Source of the DNA: GCA-2770975 sp050248915
GTDB lineage: Bacteria; Cyanobacteriota; Sericytochromatia; UBA7694
Direction: 5' to 3'
Length of the DNA: 25,761 bases
Assembly (NCBI GenBank): GCA_050248915.1
Contig: JBFWRL010000073.1
Span: 1-25,761, forward strand
Each line of letters starts with the position of its first letter. The first letter of the stretch is position 1. Below are positions 6,995-15,324 of the stretch, piece after piece. The notes below the pieces were generated by a model. The model saw only the letters and a program-made list of their open reading frames with translations, had not been told where the DNA came from and searched no databases. Both the position numbers and the translations under genes were made by a program.

Positions 6995-9340
6995 TCACTT
7001 ATCCCAATCGGGTTCACTTTCAGGGGGCATCAGGCATTCTCGCCATCCCGGCACCAACGGGGCCAATTCACGGGCGGTTTGAGCGCGGGGATCCCAGCCC
7101 GGATCGGGCAGGGCCACTTCAAGTGGGTCGATAATATTCAGGCGGCAGGGGTGATGATCTCCGCTCGCCATGGCTTGCATATCGCGCCGCCAAAAATGCA
7201 GAGAATGGGCCTGCCAAAGGTAGCCATAGCGGTAAGCCGTGGGATTGGGCCCCCAACCTGCGATCCGCTGCCGATCGGCTCGGTAGTGTTTTTCTCGCTG
7301 CAAGACCAGGGCTTGGGCCGCCTGCAAACTGGATTGGGCCTGGGCCAACCAACTCTGAGCCGCCTGTTTTTGGCCCACCTGTGCTTGGGCCGCCTGTTCG
7401 AACTGGCCCAAGACAAAACGTGCCCGCAGGGCATTGATCTCCAGACCATCGCAGATCTCTCCTGCCAAATCAGAGGGCTGGCGGCGCTGCAAGTCCTGGC
7501 ACTGCCTGAATAGGCCCTGAAATTCCCGGTCCATGGCTGAGAGCAGGGGTTGAATTTCGGTTAAATACAGCGTTAAAGCCTCCCGTTGGTGGCGCACAGC
7601 TTGGGGTTCCAAGCGCTCGGGCTGGGTTTGAAAACCCGACAAAATGCCGCTTTTGCGCAAATAGCCAGCCATCTCACTCCAGGTGTCGCTGCCCACCAAA
7701 TAGGCCATGCCGCTGCGCAAGTGAATATCTTTCGGCTTGTGTCCGTTGACCTCACCCAAAACCAGCAATTGATGCTGAATGGTGATCGTCTTTTCGAGCA
7801 GGGCCACCCACTCGGATAAGTCGCTCCCGACCGGACTGAGGGCCTCGTTTAACAAGGTCCTCAGATTTTCGCTTTCGGATTGCCCAAGTGGATTGGGCAG
7901 CCAAGCGCCACGGGCAGTGATGCGGTCGTTGAGCCAATAGCCCCATTCAAAGCCACTGGAAAAAATCGCCTGGCCCTGAATCCGCGCCTGGGGTTGGCCC
8001 TGGACCTGATTCTGAGCTTCGGCCTGGGCCAGCAGCCGCAGATCGTGTAAGCGGCGAGCGGCATAGACTGGCAAAAACAGCGGCACATTGACATCATAAT
8101 TGACCCAATAGCTGGTTTCGGGATACCAGAGCAGCGGGCGTTTGCCCATCTCTAAGCGAATAAAACGCAACATCTCGCGGAAGTCTTGGTGGCCATAAGT
8201 CGGAGCCGGGTCGTCGAGGCTGTAGATCTGCACGGTGTGGGGCATAATACCCAAACGCGGGTCGGCATAATGGGGCAAAAAATTGAAGTTCAGAGGCTTG
8301 CCTGTTTCGGGATCGCTGTAGTTCTCGGAGAGCTGGCCGCTGGAGATGTGGATTTTGGTAAAAAAGGCTTTTTGGTGTTTATCTGCCAAGTGGGCAGTGG
8401 CCTGGTTCAGCCAATTTAACATGGTGGCGTCCCCGGCATTGTGAAACTCACTCAGCCCCAATTCGGTGGAGGCAAAGTCAAAACCAGCGCCCATCAGCCA
8501 GTCGAGATTTTCTTCAATCTGGCGTTTTTCATCACTCCGGTCACCGACCTGGGTGAGCAAACGCCAGGCATTTTGTTGTCCCAGGGCCAAAGGCACGTCG
8601 ATGCCGACCCGCAGCCCCCAGCCATGGGCCTGTTCAACCAAGGCCAAGAGACGCTTTTGGCGCAGGGTGCTGCGCGAAAAACTCTGCCAGGGCCCTTTTT
8701 CGAGCAAGACCCATTCGACTTCGTTCTGGCGATTGGCGATCAGCCACTCCAAATACAGCTCCCACTCGCCCCGCAGCTTTTCCCAGCCCGCCTGATCACC
8801 CGGCCCTTGGGGCCCCCAGCCATTGAGCACATGGGTCAACTCCAGCGGATGCATGGTGTGCTGATGAATGGCGCGCTGGGGCCAATTGGGGCTTTCACTC
8901 TGCTGTTCTCCGGGTGTGGGGAGATTCAGTTGGGCCGGGATATGCGGTTGAAAGGGATGGTTAAAGCGAAAACCCAGGCGCTCTAGCAAGGCATAAGCCC
9001 CATAGAGCAAGCCTGTATTGACTCCGCCACTGGCATGGCTGCCGGGCTGGCCGCTGACAGAGAGGATCAACTGGGCCCCGTCCTGCCGGACCTGCCAGAC
9101 AAAGCCCTCTTCTGCATGCGAGGCTGGGGCAGGGCTTTGGCCGATCAGAATTTTAATCGGCTGCGTTGGCGCGGATGTCTGCCCCAAGAGCTGGGTGATG
9201 CGCTGGCAAATGGCCGGGGGCAAGCCCTCGCCACAGACCACTTCGGCGGGCTGGGCCGGTGTGGCCCACAGCAATGGGGCCAGCAGCAGAGAAAGTGGCA
9301 GAGAGAAGCGCAGAGACGGCAGCAAAAAAGATAAACGCAT
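6995..9340 (-). CDS. Secreted glycoside-hydrolase-like protein
   Basis: I choose the ATG at 9340 (781 residues) because it starts directly with a classic signal peptide: MRLS, a Leu-rich core and an Ala-x-Ala-type cleavage region near ATPAQPA. An in-frame start at 9394 would add 18 residues (MLSRPGHAILKKKKQACL) and spoil the signal. The segment GVNTGLLYGAYALLERLGFR near the N-terminus resembles the small alpha/beta domain found before the catalytic barrel in GH67 and GH20-type glycosidases. A central region with WGLRVGIDVPLAL, FDFASTELGLSEF and WYPETSYW looks like a (beta/alpha)8 barrel. The C-terminal ~200 residues are helical and Gln/Ala-rich. The enzyme probably acts on a polysaccharide outside the cytoplasm. 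Family and substrate are not determined, and no catalytic pair can be assigned with confidence. It stands alone on the - strand. Confidence 0.65.
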   Translation of the reverse strand: MRLSFLLPSLRFSLPLSLLLAPLLWATPAQPAEVVCGEGLPPAICQRITQLLGQTSAPTQPIKILIGQSPAPASHAEEGFVWQVRQDGAQLILSVSGQPGSHASGGVNTGLLYGAYALLERLGFRFNHPFQPHIPAQLNLPTPGEQQSESPNWPQRAIHQHTMHPLELTHVLNGWGPQGPGDQAGWEKLRGEWELYLEWLIANRQNEVEWVLLEKGPWQSFSRSTLRQKRLLALVEQAHGWGLRVGIDVPLALGQQNAWRLLTQVGDRSDEKRQIEENLDWLMGAGFDFASTELGLSEFHNAGDATMLNWLNQATAHLADKHQKAFFTKIHISSGQLSENYSDPETGKPLNFNFLPHYADPRLGIMPHTVQIYSLDDPAPTYGHQDFREMLRFIRLEMGKRPLLWYPETSYWVNYDVNVPLFLPVYAARRLHDLRLLAQAEAQNQVQGQPQARIQGQAIFSSGFEWGYWLNDRITARGAWLPNPLGQSESENLRTLLNEALSPVGSDLSEWVALLEKTITIQHQLLVLGEVNGHKPKDIHLRSGMAYLVGSDTWSEMAGYLRKSGILSGFQTQPERLEPQAVRHQREALTLYLTEIQPLLSAMDREFQGLFRQCQDLQRRQPSDLAGEICDGLEINALRARFVLGQFEQAAQAQVGQKQAAQSWLAQAQSSLQAAQALVLQREKHYRADRQRIAGWGPNPTAYRYGYLWQAHSLHFWRRDMQAMASGDHHPCRLNIIDPLEVALPDPGWDPRAQTARELAPLVPGWRECLMPPESEPDWDK

Positions 9341-9468
9341 CAAGCAGGCCTGTTTCTTTTTTTTCAGGATGGCATGCCCAGGTCGAGAGAGCAAGTGATT
9401 TTAGAAAATTGGTTTCAAAAAAGGGGCGATTGGGGTGTGCGGTTCCTGTGGGGCAAGCCCCTGACGTC

Positions 9469-9512
9469 ACCTGAGCGGAGTCGAATGTGTGTCCTGAGCG
9501 GAGTCGAAGGAC
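9469..9512. repeat. Two tandem REP-like units containing CCTGAGCGGAGTCGAA
   Basis: The 16-mer CCTGAGCGGAGTCGAA occurs twice, 22 bases apart (9471-9486 and 9493-9508). Each copy is bounded by short self-complementary ends that differ but still pair: CAC/GTG for the first and GTCC/GGAC for the second. The reverse complement (TTCGACTCCGCTCAGG) is a type of short palindromic repeat widely scattered between genes in many bacteria. It lies in the ~250-base spacer between divergent genes, which also has a GGGGC/GCCCC hairpin at about 9450-9462. Confidence 0.6.
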
Positions 9513-9594
9513 AGCCTGTGAGAGATGTACCGGCAGAGACCCCGGCCCTCGGTTAGAATAGGTGAAGCCTAAGCCCTGGAGAAACGCCCGCTTT

Positions 9595-10980
9595 ATGAAA
9601 GGTCTGCTCAATTGCCGCCTGCCCGACCCCCGCTTTGATCTGGCTTTGCCCAGCTCCATTTGGCTGGCCCCCATTTGCGAAAAGCCGCTGCTGGAATACT
9701 GTTTGGAACTCTTTCTCTATCTGGGCATCAGCGAAGTCATGCTGGTCGATTATTTGGCCAACGGAGAAATCTCTGCCCATTTTGGCACGGGCAGCGCCTG
9801 GGGCCTCAAATTATCGTATTTGCAAGGCATGCCCGGTGAGGTGATCTCCGAAACCCTGGAACGGCTGGCACCGGGAATCCATGACGATCTCTTGATCATC
9901 GATGGTCCCCTTTTTCCGCTCTTTGACCGCGCCGCGCTCAAACCCCTGCACATGCCGGCCCGTGAGGGCATTTACAGCTTAAACCAGCGCCACCTCAATT
10001 TGACCGACACTATTTTGCTGATGCCCCGCAGTCTGATGCATGGCCTGCTGGCTGAAAACCGCTTTGAAAAATGGGTACAGGCCTCGCTGGATTATCATCC
10101 CGAAATCCGCTTCCCGGTGGTGCCACTGCACAATTTAACCGCCTATCTGCAGATCAATCTCGAAGTCATGGCGCGGGGCGAGCGCTTCGAGCTGCCTGCA
10201 CGGGCCGAACAGGGTATTTGGAAAGGGCGGCAGGTCCAGGTCGCTGACAATGTCACTTTGTTGCCCCCGGTCTGGCTGGGCAGTGAAACCCAGATTGGGG
10301 ACAATTGCCAAGTCAGCCGAAGTCTCTTAAGTGGGCAGGTGCGGCTGGAACAGGCCACAGTGCTCGAAGAGTGCCTGGTCTTTGGCCCCAGCTATTTATC
10401 CGGGCAAAAACTGCAGCGCAAAATTATCCTGGGCCAGCGCTGCCTACATCCAGCGACGGGACAAATGGAAGAATTGGCGCAGCCCTGGGCCCTGCAAAAC
10501 CAAATCGAGAGCCCCGACAGAGAGGCCAAATTCCAACGGGAATTGGCTTGGGTGGAGCCCTTTTTGCGCTGGCGACGCCCGCTGTTTAAATGGCTCAAAG
10601 GCTTTGCACGGGCCAATCAACAAAATTATTTTAGCAATGCAGAAGGGCAAATATTGACACTGGATGTGTTTAAGCCGCGCAAAAATCCCGCGCTGCCTGA
10701 AAAACTTTTTTTTCAATGGGGGCTGGATAAAGTCCCTTTGATGGAAGCGGTTTTGGCCGGTGAGCTGTGTTTGGTGGGCAATACCCTGATTCCCGTGCAA
10801 GGCTCTGCAAGCAGCTTTGTCCAACAATTGCCGATCTATGCACCGGGGGTCTTCTCGTATTCTCAATTGTTGCATCCCGAACGCGCGCCCGTCTGGCTGG
10901 ACGAATTGCACTATTGCAGCGCAGCCTCGGAAACATTCGACACCTGGATTTTGGAACAGAGCCTGGAGAAGTGGGTTTAG
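9595..10980 (+). CDS. Nucleotidyltransferase-like protein with left-handed beta-helix and sugar-transferase-like C-terminus
   Basis: I prefer the ATG at 9595 (461 residues). A GTG at 9562 is the alternative, and GGAG lies 13 bases before the ATG. The N-terminal ~200 residues look like a sugar-phosphate nucleotidyltransferase fold (IWLAPICEKPLLEYCLELFLYLGISEVMLVD), but the usual GxGTRL nucleotide-binding loop is missing. Residues about 210-280 have the alternating hydrophobic pattern of hexapeptide (left-handed beta-helix) repeats, as in GlmU-type proteins. The last ~100 residues (FFQWGLDKVPLMEAVLAGEL, then LVGNT, then YAPGVFSYSQL) resemble the C-terminal part of bacterial sugar transferases of the WcaJ type (GLDELPQ..LVGPRP..PGITG) in degenerate form. 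No membrane segment is visible. It is probably linked to cell-surface polysaccharide synthesis, perhaps as a regulatory or non-catalytic protein. It meets the next gene tail to tail with a 4-base overlap. Confidence 0.6.
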   Translation: MKGLLNCRLPDPRFDLALPSSIWLAPICEKPLLEYCLELFLYLGISEVMLVDYLANGEISAHFGTGSAWGLKLSYLQGMPGEVISETLERLAPGIHDDLLIIDGPLFPLFDRAALKPLHMPAREGIYSLNQRHLNLTDTILLMPRSLMHGLLAENRFEKWVQASLDYHPEIRFPVVPLHNLTAYLQINLEVMARGERFELPARAEQGIWKGRQVQVADNVTLLPPVWLGSETQIGDNCQVSRSLLSGQVRLEQATVLEECLVFGPSYLSGQKLQRKIILGQRCLHPATGQMEELAQPWALQNQIESPDREAKFQRELAWVEPFLRWRRPLFKWLKGFARANQQNYFSNAEGQILTLDVFKPRKNPALPEKLFFQWGLDKVPLMEAVLAGELCLVGNTLIPVQGSASSFVQQLPIYAPGVFSYSQLLHPERAPVWLDELHYCSAASETFDTWILEQSLEKWV

Positions 10981-11375
10981 AGACTGGAACGGCTGCGCAT
11001 TTTGGCATTCATGGCGTATTTGTTGTAAGCCAGCTCCATAATATTCACAAAGGTCACCCGTGTCAGGCCCTCTTGCAAGACGGTAAAGGTGTCTTGAATC
11101 ATGTGAAAATTGACTTCAAAGGCCGATTGAATCCGCCCATATTCTTTGAGAAAATTCGCAATTTTGATCTGGCGCAAACAACCATCTTGGTCCACCACCG
11201 TGACAAAACTGGGCCCCAACAATTTGTGGGCCTCTTCGGACCAGAAAGGGGTTTCAGTTAAAACCAAATCGCGCCGCCGGGGCTGTTTGATAGTGAAAAT
11301 CATGGGAGCGAAATTGAGCATGGCCTGAGTTTTCATTTTAAACTCGATCGATTCAACGACAAAATTTTCAGACAT
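10977..11375 (-). CDS. Conserved-looking hypothetical protein, 132 residues
   Basis: I do not recognise this protein. It is soluble, with mixed alpha/beta composition, and includes MIFTIKQPRRRDLVLTETPF, a short basic stretch followed by beta-like strands. No signal peptide, membrane segment or catalytic motif is visible. An AAAGAGG Shine-Dalgarno site sits a few bases before the ATG. Its stop overlaps the stop of the convergent nucleotidyltransferase-like gene. It is transcribed divergently from the YbjQ gene pair, with a ~145-base shared upstream region. Confidence 0.65.
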   Translation of the reverse strand: MSENFVVESIEFKMKTQAMLNFAPMIFTIKQPRRRDLVLTETPFWSEEAHKLLGPSFVTVVDQDGCLRQIKIANFLKEYGRIQSAFEVNFHMIQDTFTVLQEGLTRVTFVNIMELAYNKYAMNAKMRSRSSL

Positions 11376-11520
11376 GCCGGGCCTCTTTAGTTTCTTTGCT
11401 TGTTCTCAAATCATACCATATCTGGCCTTTTTCCCTGTGACCGCCTTTACAGCCACGTTAAGAGGGGATCAGGCAAAATAAAAAGGATTAAACAGATTAA
11501 ATTGAATGGGTAAAGACAGC

Positions 11521-11835
11521 ATGATTCTCACCAATACCGAAAACATCCTGGGCAAAGAAATCGTGGAAATGTATGGCGTGGTCAATGGCAGTACCGTGCG
11601 CGCCAAACATGTGGGCCGGGATTTGATGGCCTCGCTCAAAAATATTGTCGGCGGCGAACTCAAAGGGTATACCGAACTCTTGCAAGAGGCCCGCGACGAA
11701 GCCACCCAGCGCATGATTGCCCAAGCCCGCCAACTCGGAGCCAATGCGATTGTAAATATTCGCTATTCCACCTCTTCGGTGGCCCAGGGGGCGGCTGAAA
11801 TTTATGTCTACGGCACCGCTGTCAAGGTAGGTTAA
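11521..11835 (+). CDS. YbjQ/UPF0145 family protein
   Basis: About 104 residues from the ATG at 11521 (MILTNTENILGKEIVEMYGV). An upstream ATG at 11506 would add five residues that do not match the family's usual start. The pattern GVVNGSTVRAKHVGRDLMAS, then IVGGELKGY, LQEARDEATQRM, A..LGANAIVNIRY and YGTAVKV follows the whole length of the YbjQ/UPF0145 fold (PF01906, described as a heavy-metal-binding domain). This is a small beta-rich protein that forms rings in solved structures; its biochemical role is not established. It is the first gene of a three-gene + strand cluster with a membrane-anchored paralogue and an M48 protease, with 7-8-base spacers. Confidence 0.85.
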   Translation: MILTNTENILGKEIVEMYGVVNGSTVRAKHVGRDLMASLKNIVGGELKGYTELLQEARDEATQRMIAQARQLGANAIVNIRYSTSSVAQGAAEIYVYGTAVKVG

Positions 11836-11842
11836 CAGAGCG

Positions 11843-12301
11843 ATGGAACTACTCATTCTGGCGGTGATGGTTTCGATCGGCTATTTTGCCGGATCTCACG
11901 CCGAAAAAACACATTATGCCTCGATCATCGAGCGCGAAAAAGCCTTTACAAAACTGCCCACCACCAATTTAAAACACCCTCCCCAAGACCCCCGTGAGGT
12001 CGAATGGGCACAATTGGTCAATGGCAATGCCGTCATGGCTGTGGACTATTTTAAACTCTTTGTGGCGAGCCTGCGCAACCTCTTTGGGGGCCGGGTCTCC
12101 GCTTATGAGTCGGTGATCGACCGGGCCCGCCGCGAGGCCACCCTGCGCATGCAAGAAATGGCCCGCAAGCAAGGTGCCGACATGATTATCAACCTGCGGG
12201 TTGAGACGGCCTCCATTGGTGGGGGCAGCGCAGGCCAAAAAAATGGCCTGCCCAGCATCGAAGCCATGGTCTACGGCACAGCCGTGCGCTACCGACGCTA
12301 G
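11843..12301 (+). CDS. Membrane-anchored YbjQ-family paralogue
   Basis: The 152-residue protein begins with one hydrophobic segment (MELLILAVMVSIGYFAG), predicted as an N-terminal membrane anchor or uncleaved signal. A ~40-residue linker follows, then a YbjQ-like domain: WAQLVNGNAVMAVDYFKLFV, LFGGRVSAYES, ARREATLRMQEMARKQGADM, INLRVETASI and YGTAVRYR. It aligns clearly with the gene just upstream (shared GG-x-x-x-x-Y, R-A-R-x-E-A-T, A-x-x-x-G-A and YGTAV), so the two arose by duplication, one cytosolic and one membrane-tethered. It is separated by 7 bases from the first paralogue and 8 bases from the M48 protease. The arrangement suggests a membrane-quality or stress function for the cluster, which is inference. 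Confidence 0.8.
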   Translation: MELLILAVMVSIGYFAGSHAEKTHYASIIEREKAFTKLPTTNLKHPPQDPREVEWAQLVNGNAVMAVDYFKLFVASLRNLFGGRVSAYESVIDRARREATLRMQEMARKQGADMIINLRVETASIGGGSAGQKNGLPSIEAMVYGTAVRYRR

Positions 12302-12309
12302 CGCCAACC

Positions 12310-13206
12310 ATGGTCTTTGTGCCCAAAGAGCCCCCTGCCGCCACAGAAAATGTCAATGTCAGTCCCAACCACCCCCTGCACGAATTTTTGATCTTGATCG
12401 GGGGGTTGGCTGGGCTGCTCTGTGTGGTTTGGCTCGTGCTCGGTCTGGCTGTGGACTGGATCGTTCCGCGTTTGGATGCGCGCAGCGAAAGCCAATTGGC
12501 AACGCTCTACCGCCCTTTGCTGGAGATGGATGATGCCAGCCCCTCGACCCAAACGGGCAGCAAGGCCTTACAAACCGAGCTGGATCAGTTGCTGGCCCTG
12601 CAATTCCCAGACAAAGCCAAGCGTCCCGCGTATTTTGTCCATGTGCACAGCGACGAAGATGTGAATGCCTTGGCTCTGCCTGGCGGGCATATTGTGGTCT
12701 TAAGTGGTTTATTGGCCCAGGCTGAGTCCGAAAACGAGCTGCTCTTTGTACTCGGGCATGAGTTGGGCCATTTGATCCACCGCGATCATTTGCGCGGTCT
12801 GGGCCGGGCATTGGTGATGTATACCCTGGCCAATGCCCTCTTCGGCAACCAGAATTTTGTCAGTGGCATGGCTGAAAATTCTCTGCGCAACTTGCAATTG
12901 AGCTTTTCACGGGGCCAAGAGAGTGCCGCCGATCAGCTGGGGCTGGCACTACTGGTCAAAAAATATGGCCATGCAGGTGGGGCCACAGCTTTTTTCGAAA
13001 GGCTGGCCCAACAGGAAAAAAGCCCACGTTTTTTGAGCTACCTGACCACCCACCCCCACCCCCAGGAGCGGGTGGAACAATTGCAGGCGTTGATTCAGGC
13101 CCAAGGTTATGCAATCAAGCCAACCCAGCCCCTGCCCAAAGCGCTTAGAGCTAATTTGGCCGCTTCGCAGGAACATAATCCTGATGGACAAAGTGAAAAA
13201 GACTGA
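12310..13206 (+). CDS. M48-family membrane-bound zinc metalloprotease
   Basis: The 298-residue protein has an N-terminal membrane segment (about residues 26-50, FLILIGGLAGLLCVVWLVLG) and a gluzincin protease domain. The zinc-binding HELGH motif is at 150-154 and the third zinc ligand Glu is at about 204 in SRGQESAADQLG. The preceding NALALPGGHIVVLSGLL strand is typical of M48 (HtpX/Oma1/BepA-like) peptidases. It resembles the single-anchor BepA/Oma1-type members more than HtpX. The domain is followed by HPHPQERVEQL, which is also family-typical. It probably degrades misfolded membrane or envelope proteins. The last 56 bases overlap the 3' end of the opposite-strand oxygenase gene. No clear Shine-Dalgarno site is seen, so translation may be coupled to the gene 8 bases upstream. 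Confidence 0.88.
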   Translation: MVFVPKEPPAATENVNVSPNHPLHEFLILIGGLAGLLCVVWLVLGLAVDWIVPRLDARSESQLATLYRPLLEMDDASPSTQTGSKALQTELDQLLALQFPDKAKRPAYFVHVHSDEDVNALALPGGHIVVLSGLLAQAESENELLFVLGHELGHLIHRDHLRGLGRALVMYTLANALFGNQNFVSGMAENSLRNLQLSFSRGQESAADQLGLALLVKKYGHAGGATAFFERLAQQEKSPRFLSYLTTHPHPQERVEQLQALIQAQGYAIKPTQPLPKALRANLAASQEHNPDGQSEKD

Positions 13207-14359
13207 CTGTGGCTCGGTGCCCCGGCGGCAAATCTTCGCGCCAATGGGGAAAGTCGGTGCCTTTGTAGAGAATCGCGTCGCCCGGTTCCAAATGGGCCTC
13301 GACCAAGGTTTCGGGGAATTGAATAAAAAGCGGCCAGGTCAGGGTCGGTGCCTCTTCGGGCACAGGGTCCACCATTACTGAAATATTCCAGGCACATTGC
13401 TCCCAGTCGATGTGTTTGCCCATGCCGGTTTGATCGTAATAAGAGACAAAGGTATAGGTCGGTTTGACCGCTTCTGGCAAAAGCCGATTGAGCCAGCCTG
13501 TCATCTGGGTTTGCAAATAACAGGTCAGCGGATCATTGTGGGCACAGGTGCGCACGGCATCGGGGGAGTTTTCGGCAAATAAATAGCCCTCGGCCTTGAT
13601 CTCGCGGTAATAGCCCCGCAGCGCAGCCAAGAGAATGGGGCTGAGCCATTGTTGAAAGATCAGGTACTGTTCTTTTTCCAGTTTGGCCTTCATCAAGGCC
13701 GCCATCTGGGCCTGAAACTGCACATATTCGTGGGGTTTGGCCAGAAGTAAAATCCGCGCCAGCACCAGCACATGAAAGGTCTCGTCACTGAGATCGGGGG
13801 GAATCTGCCCAACCAGCAAAGCCTGAATAATCGGCAGCATCTCGGGGCTGGGCCAATAGGGCAAGAGCATTTCATAAAGCGGCTCACGCACCCAAAGCAC
13901 GGGCCGCCGCTCAGAAAAGACCTCACGAAAGGGCACCCGTTCGGCATAGGTTTCATCGAGATCGGGCTCCGTCTGCAAGACCATGCGCGGGTTGATCCCA
14001 AACAGGGCGCGTCTTTCGGGGCTGAGCTGCGGCAACTGCTGTCTGACGGTCAGCGGCAGCAATTCTGGCAGGGAGAGGTCCAGGGGGCATTCAAAGGTTA
14101 TATTTTCGGCCTGCTCAGAAGCGGGCAAGAGAATTTTTTCTTCAGCCAGCCACAGCCGGTCATTTTCACTGAGCTGGGCATAAATTCCCTGCAATTCAGC
14201 ACTTAAGCCACCACTGGCCAACAGCGCGGCAACAAAGTCATAGCGTTGGGGATGGGTCTGCCGGGAGATTTCAATTTCGCGTTTGAGGCCGTTTTTGTGG
14301 CGCAGGACCCATTGCTGAGTGGCCACAACAGAGCTATTTAAAACCAGATCAGCCACCAT
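13151..14359 (-). CDS. 2-oxoglutarate/Fe(II) oxygenase-like protein
   Basis: The start is set at 14359 (402 residues) because AAGGAG lies 8 bases before this ATG. An in-frame ATG at 14380 lies upstream of that site. The C-terminal ~110 residues show a 2-oxoglutarate-dependent oxygenase core: HID (His316, Asp318) in GKHIDWEQCAWNISVMVD, a GDAILYKG strand, the distal His372 in DFPHWRED and Arg382 ten residues later in GHRATVSLFHFV. This gives the iron-binding H-x-D...H and the Arg that holds the co-substrate. The N-terminal ~290 residues are helical, Leu-rich and unrecognised. Substrate unknown; the fold also suits peptide or small-molecule hydroxylases. It is third in a - strand operon, with an 11-base overlap with the SdpI-like gene. 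Its 3' end overlaps the M48 protease gene on the other strand. Confidence 0.75.
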   Translation of the reverse strand: MVADLVLNSSVVATQQWVLRHKNGLKREIEISRQTHPQRYDFVAALLASGGLSAELQGIYAQLSENDRLWLAEEKILLPASEQAENITFECPLDLSLPELLPLTVRQQLPQLSPERRALFGINPRMVLQTEPDLDETYAERVPFREVFSERRPVLWVREPLYEMLLPYWPSPEMLPIIQALLVGQIPPDLSDETFHVLVLARILLLAKPHEYVQFQAQMAALMKAKLEKEQYLIFQQWLSPILLAALRGYYREIKAEGYLFAENSPDAVRTCAHNDPLTCYLQTQMTGWLNRLLPEAVKPTYTFVSYYDQTGMGKHIDWEQCAWNISVMVDPVPEEAPTLTWPLFIQFPETLVEAHLEPGDAILYKGTDFPHWREDLPPGHRATVSLFHFVHQDYVPAKRPN

Positions 14360-14729
14360 GAGATGTCTCCTTTTTATCAATCCTTGGGAAATGCTTTTGA
14401 CGTAAAAACACGGTAGTTAGAATACCAGATACAGCAACCGGAAAGAGCATGAAGACAATGCTCAAATTGAGAAACAAGCTGGCCGAAAGACCTCTCCAGG
14501 CAAACAGAAACAAGCTGACAGCCCCCATAAAAAGGCTGCTGAGGAGCAAACACAGACCAAAATAAGCATTGACCTCAAACCAATGTGCAGGCCTTTTGAT
14601 TAAGTCAGGTGTACGGTAGCCATAAATCGGGTTGGGGGGAATTTTTTTGAGCAGCAGCGGAATTGCCAGGAGAATAAACAGGCCATAACAGGCAATGAGG
14701 GTGATCCCTCCTTTTTCAAATACATTCAC
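14349..14729 (-). CDS. SdpI/YhfL-family membrane protein
   Basis: The 126-residue protein has three or four hydrophobic segments and the SdpI-family signature KIPPNPIYGYRTP near residue 29, followed by W-x-x-x-N (WFEVNAYFG). SdpI-type proteins (PF13630) include the Bacillus immunity protein to the SdpC toxin, but most family members have unknown roles. A G/A-rich tract (GGAGG 13 bases upstream, AGGTGA adjacent) precedes the start. It lies 18 bases after the upstream membrane-protein gene, and its 3' end overlaps the start of the oxygenase gene by 11 bases, so the three are co-transcribed. Confidence 0.8.
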   Translation of the reverse strand: MNVFEKGGITLIACYGLFILLAIPLLLKKIPPNPIYGYRTPDLIKRPAHWFEVNAYFGLCLLLSSLFMGAVSLFLFAWRGLSASLFLNLSIVFMLFPVAVSGILTTVFLRQKHFPRIDKKETSHGG

Positions 14730-14747
14730 CTGATTCCACCTCCATTT

Positions 14748-15179
14748 TCAAGGCTTTGAATGCCCACCCAGACTCAGATAAAGAAAGAGCCCTGTGAAAA
14801 ACAAAGAAAAATAGGCGGGAATCACCGAAGCCGGGCCCTGGTACAAAGCGTTCCCCACGGCGCTGTCGGAGTGAATAAAATCGAGATAGGTATAATAGAC
14901 ATGGGCCGCCAACATCAGGCGGCTGAAGGCCTTTTTGAAAGGGGCTTCGCGCGCATACCAGCCCACCAGACCAATGATCAAACCGATCACCAGCATATGG
15001 GTATAGACCCAGTGCAAGCTGTCGAGGTAGTGGGGCGAGGCCAAGGTCACTGCCGGGATCTTGTATTCTGCCATACTCACCGCCAGGCCTTTGGCAAAGA
15101 GACTGCCACAGAGTAGCAGATAAAGCCCGGAGATGGTCAGGCAGGTGGCTTTAAATCCTGGCATGCGGGGCAGGAACAT
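14748..15179 (-). CDS. Integral membrane protein of unknown function
   Basis: The 143-residue protein has about four predicted membrane helices (around residues 12-30, 58-74, 84-98 and 122-138). Between helices are polar/aromatic stretches such as YLDSLHWVYTHM and VYYTYLDFIHSDSAVGNALY. I do not recognise the family. A GGAGG site lies 8 bases before the ATG, supporting the start. It is the first gene of the - strand trio with the SdpI-like protein and the oxygenase. The ~475-base region upstream contains structured element B, so its promoter must lie within or beyond that element. Its 5' leader could include the element if the element is transcribed on the - strand. Confidence 0.7.
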   Translation of the reverse strand: MFLPRMPGFKATCLTISGLYLLLCGSLFAKGLAVSMAEYKIPAVTLASPHYLDSLHWVYTHMLVIGLIIGLVGWYAREAPFKKAFSRLMLAAHVYYTYLDFIHSDSAVGNALYQGPASVIPAYFSLFFTGLFLYLSLGGHSKP

Positions 15180-15324
15180 CTGACTACCTCCAGTTACAAA
15201 AATCTCTATTTGGGGAGTACGCCAGTATTATACACCCCAAAAGCACAAGAGCTTTCAGAGAAAACAACGAAGTCGGACATTCAGGTCTTCTCTCTCAGTG
15301 CAGAGACATAAATAGATGGAACCT

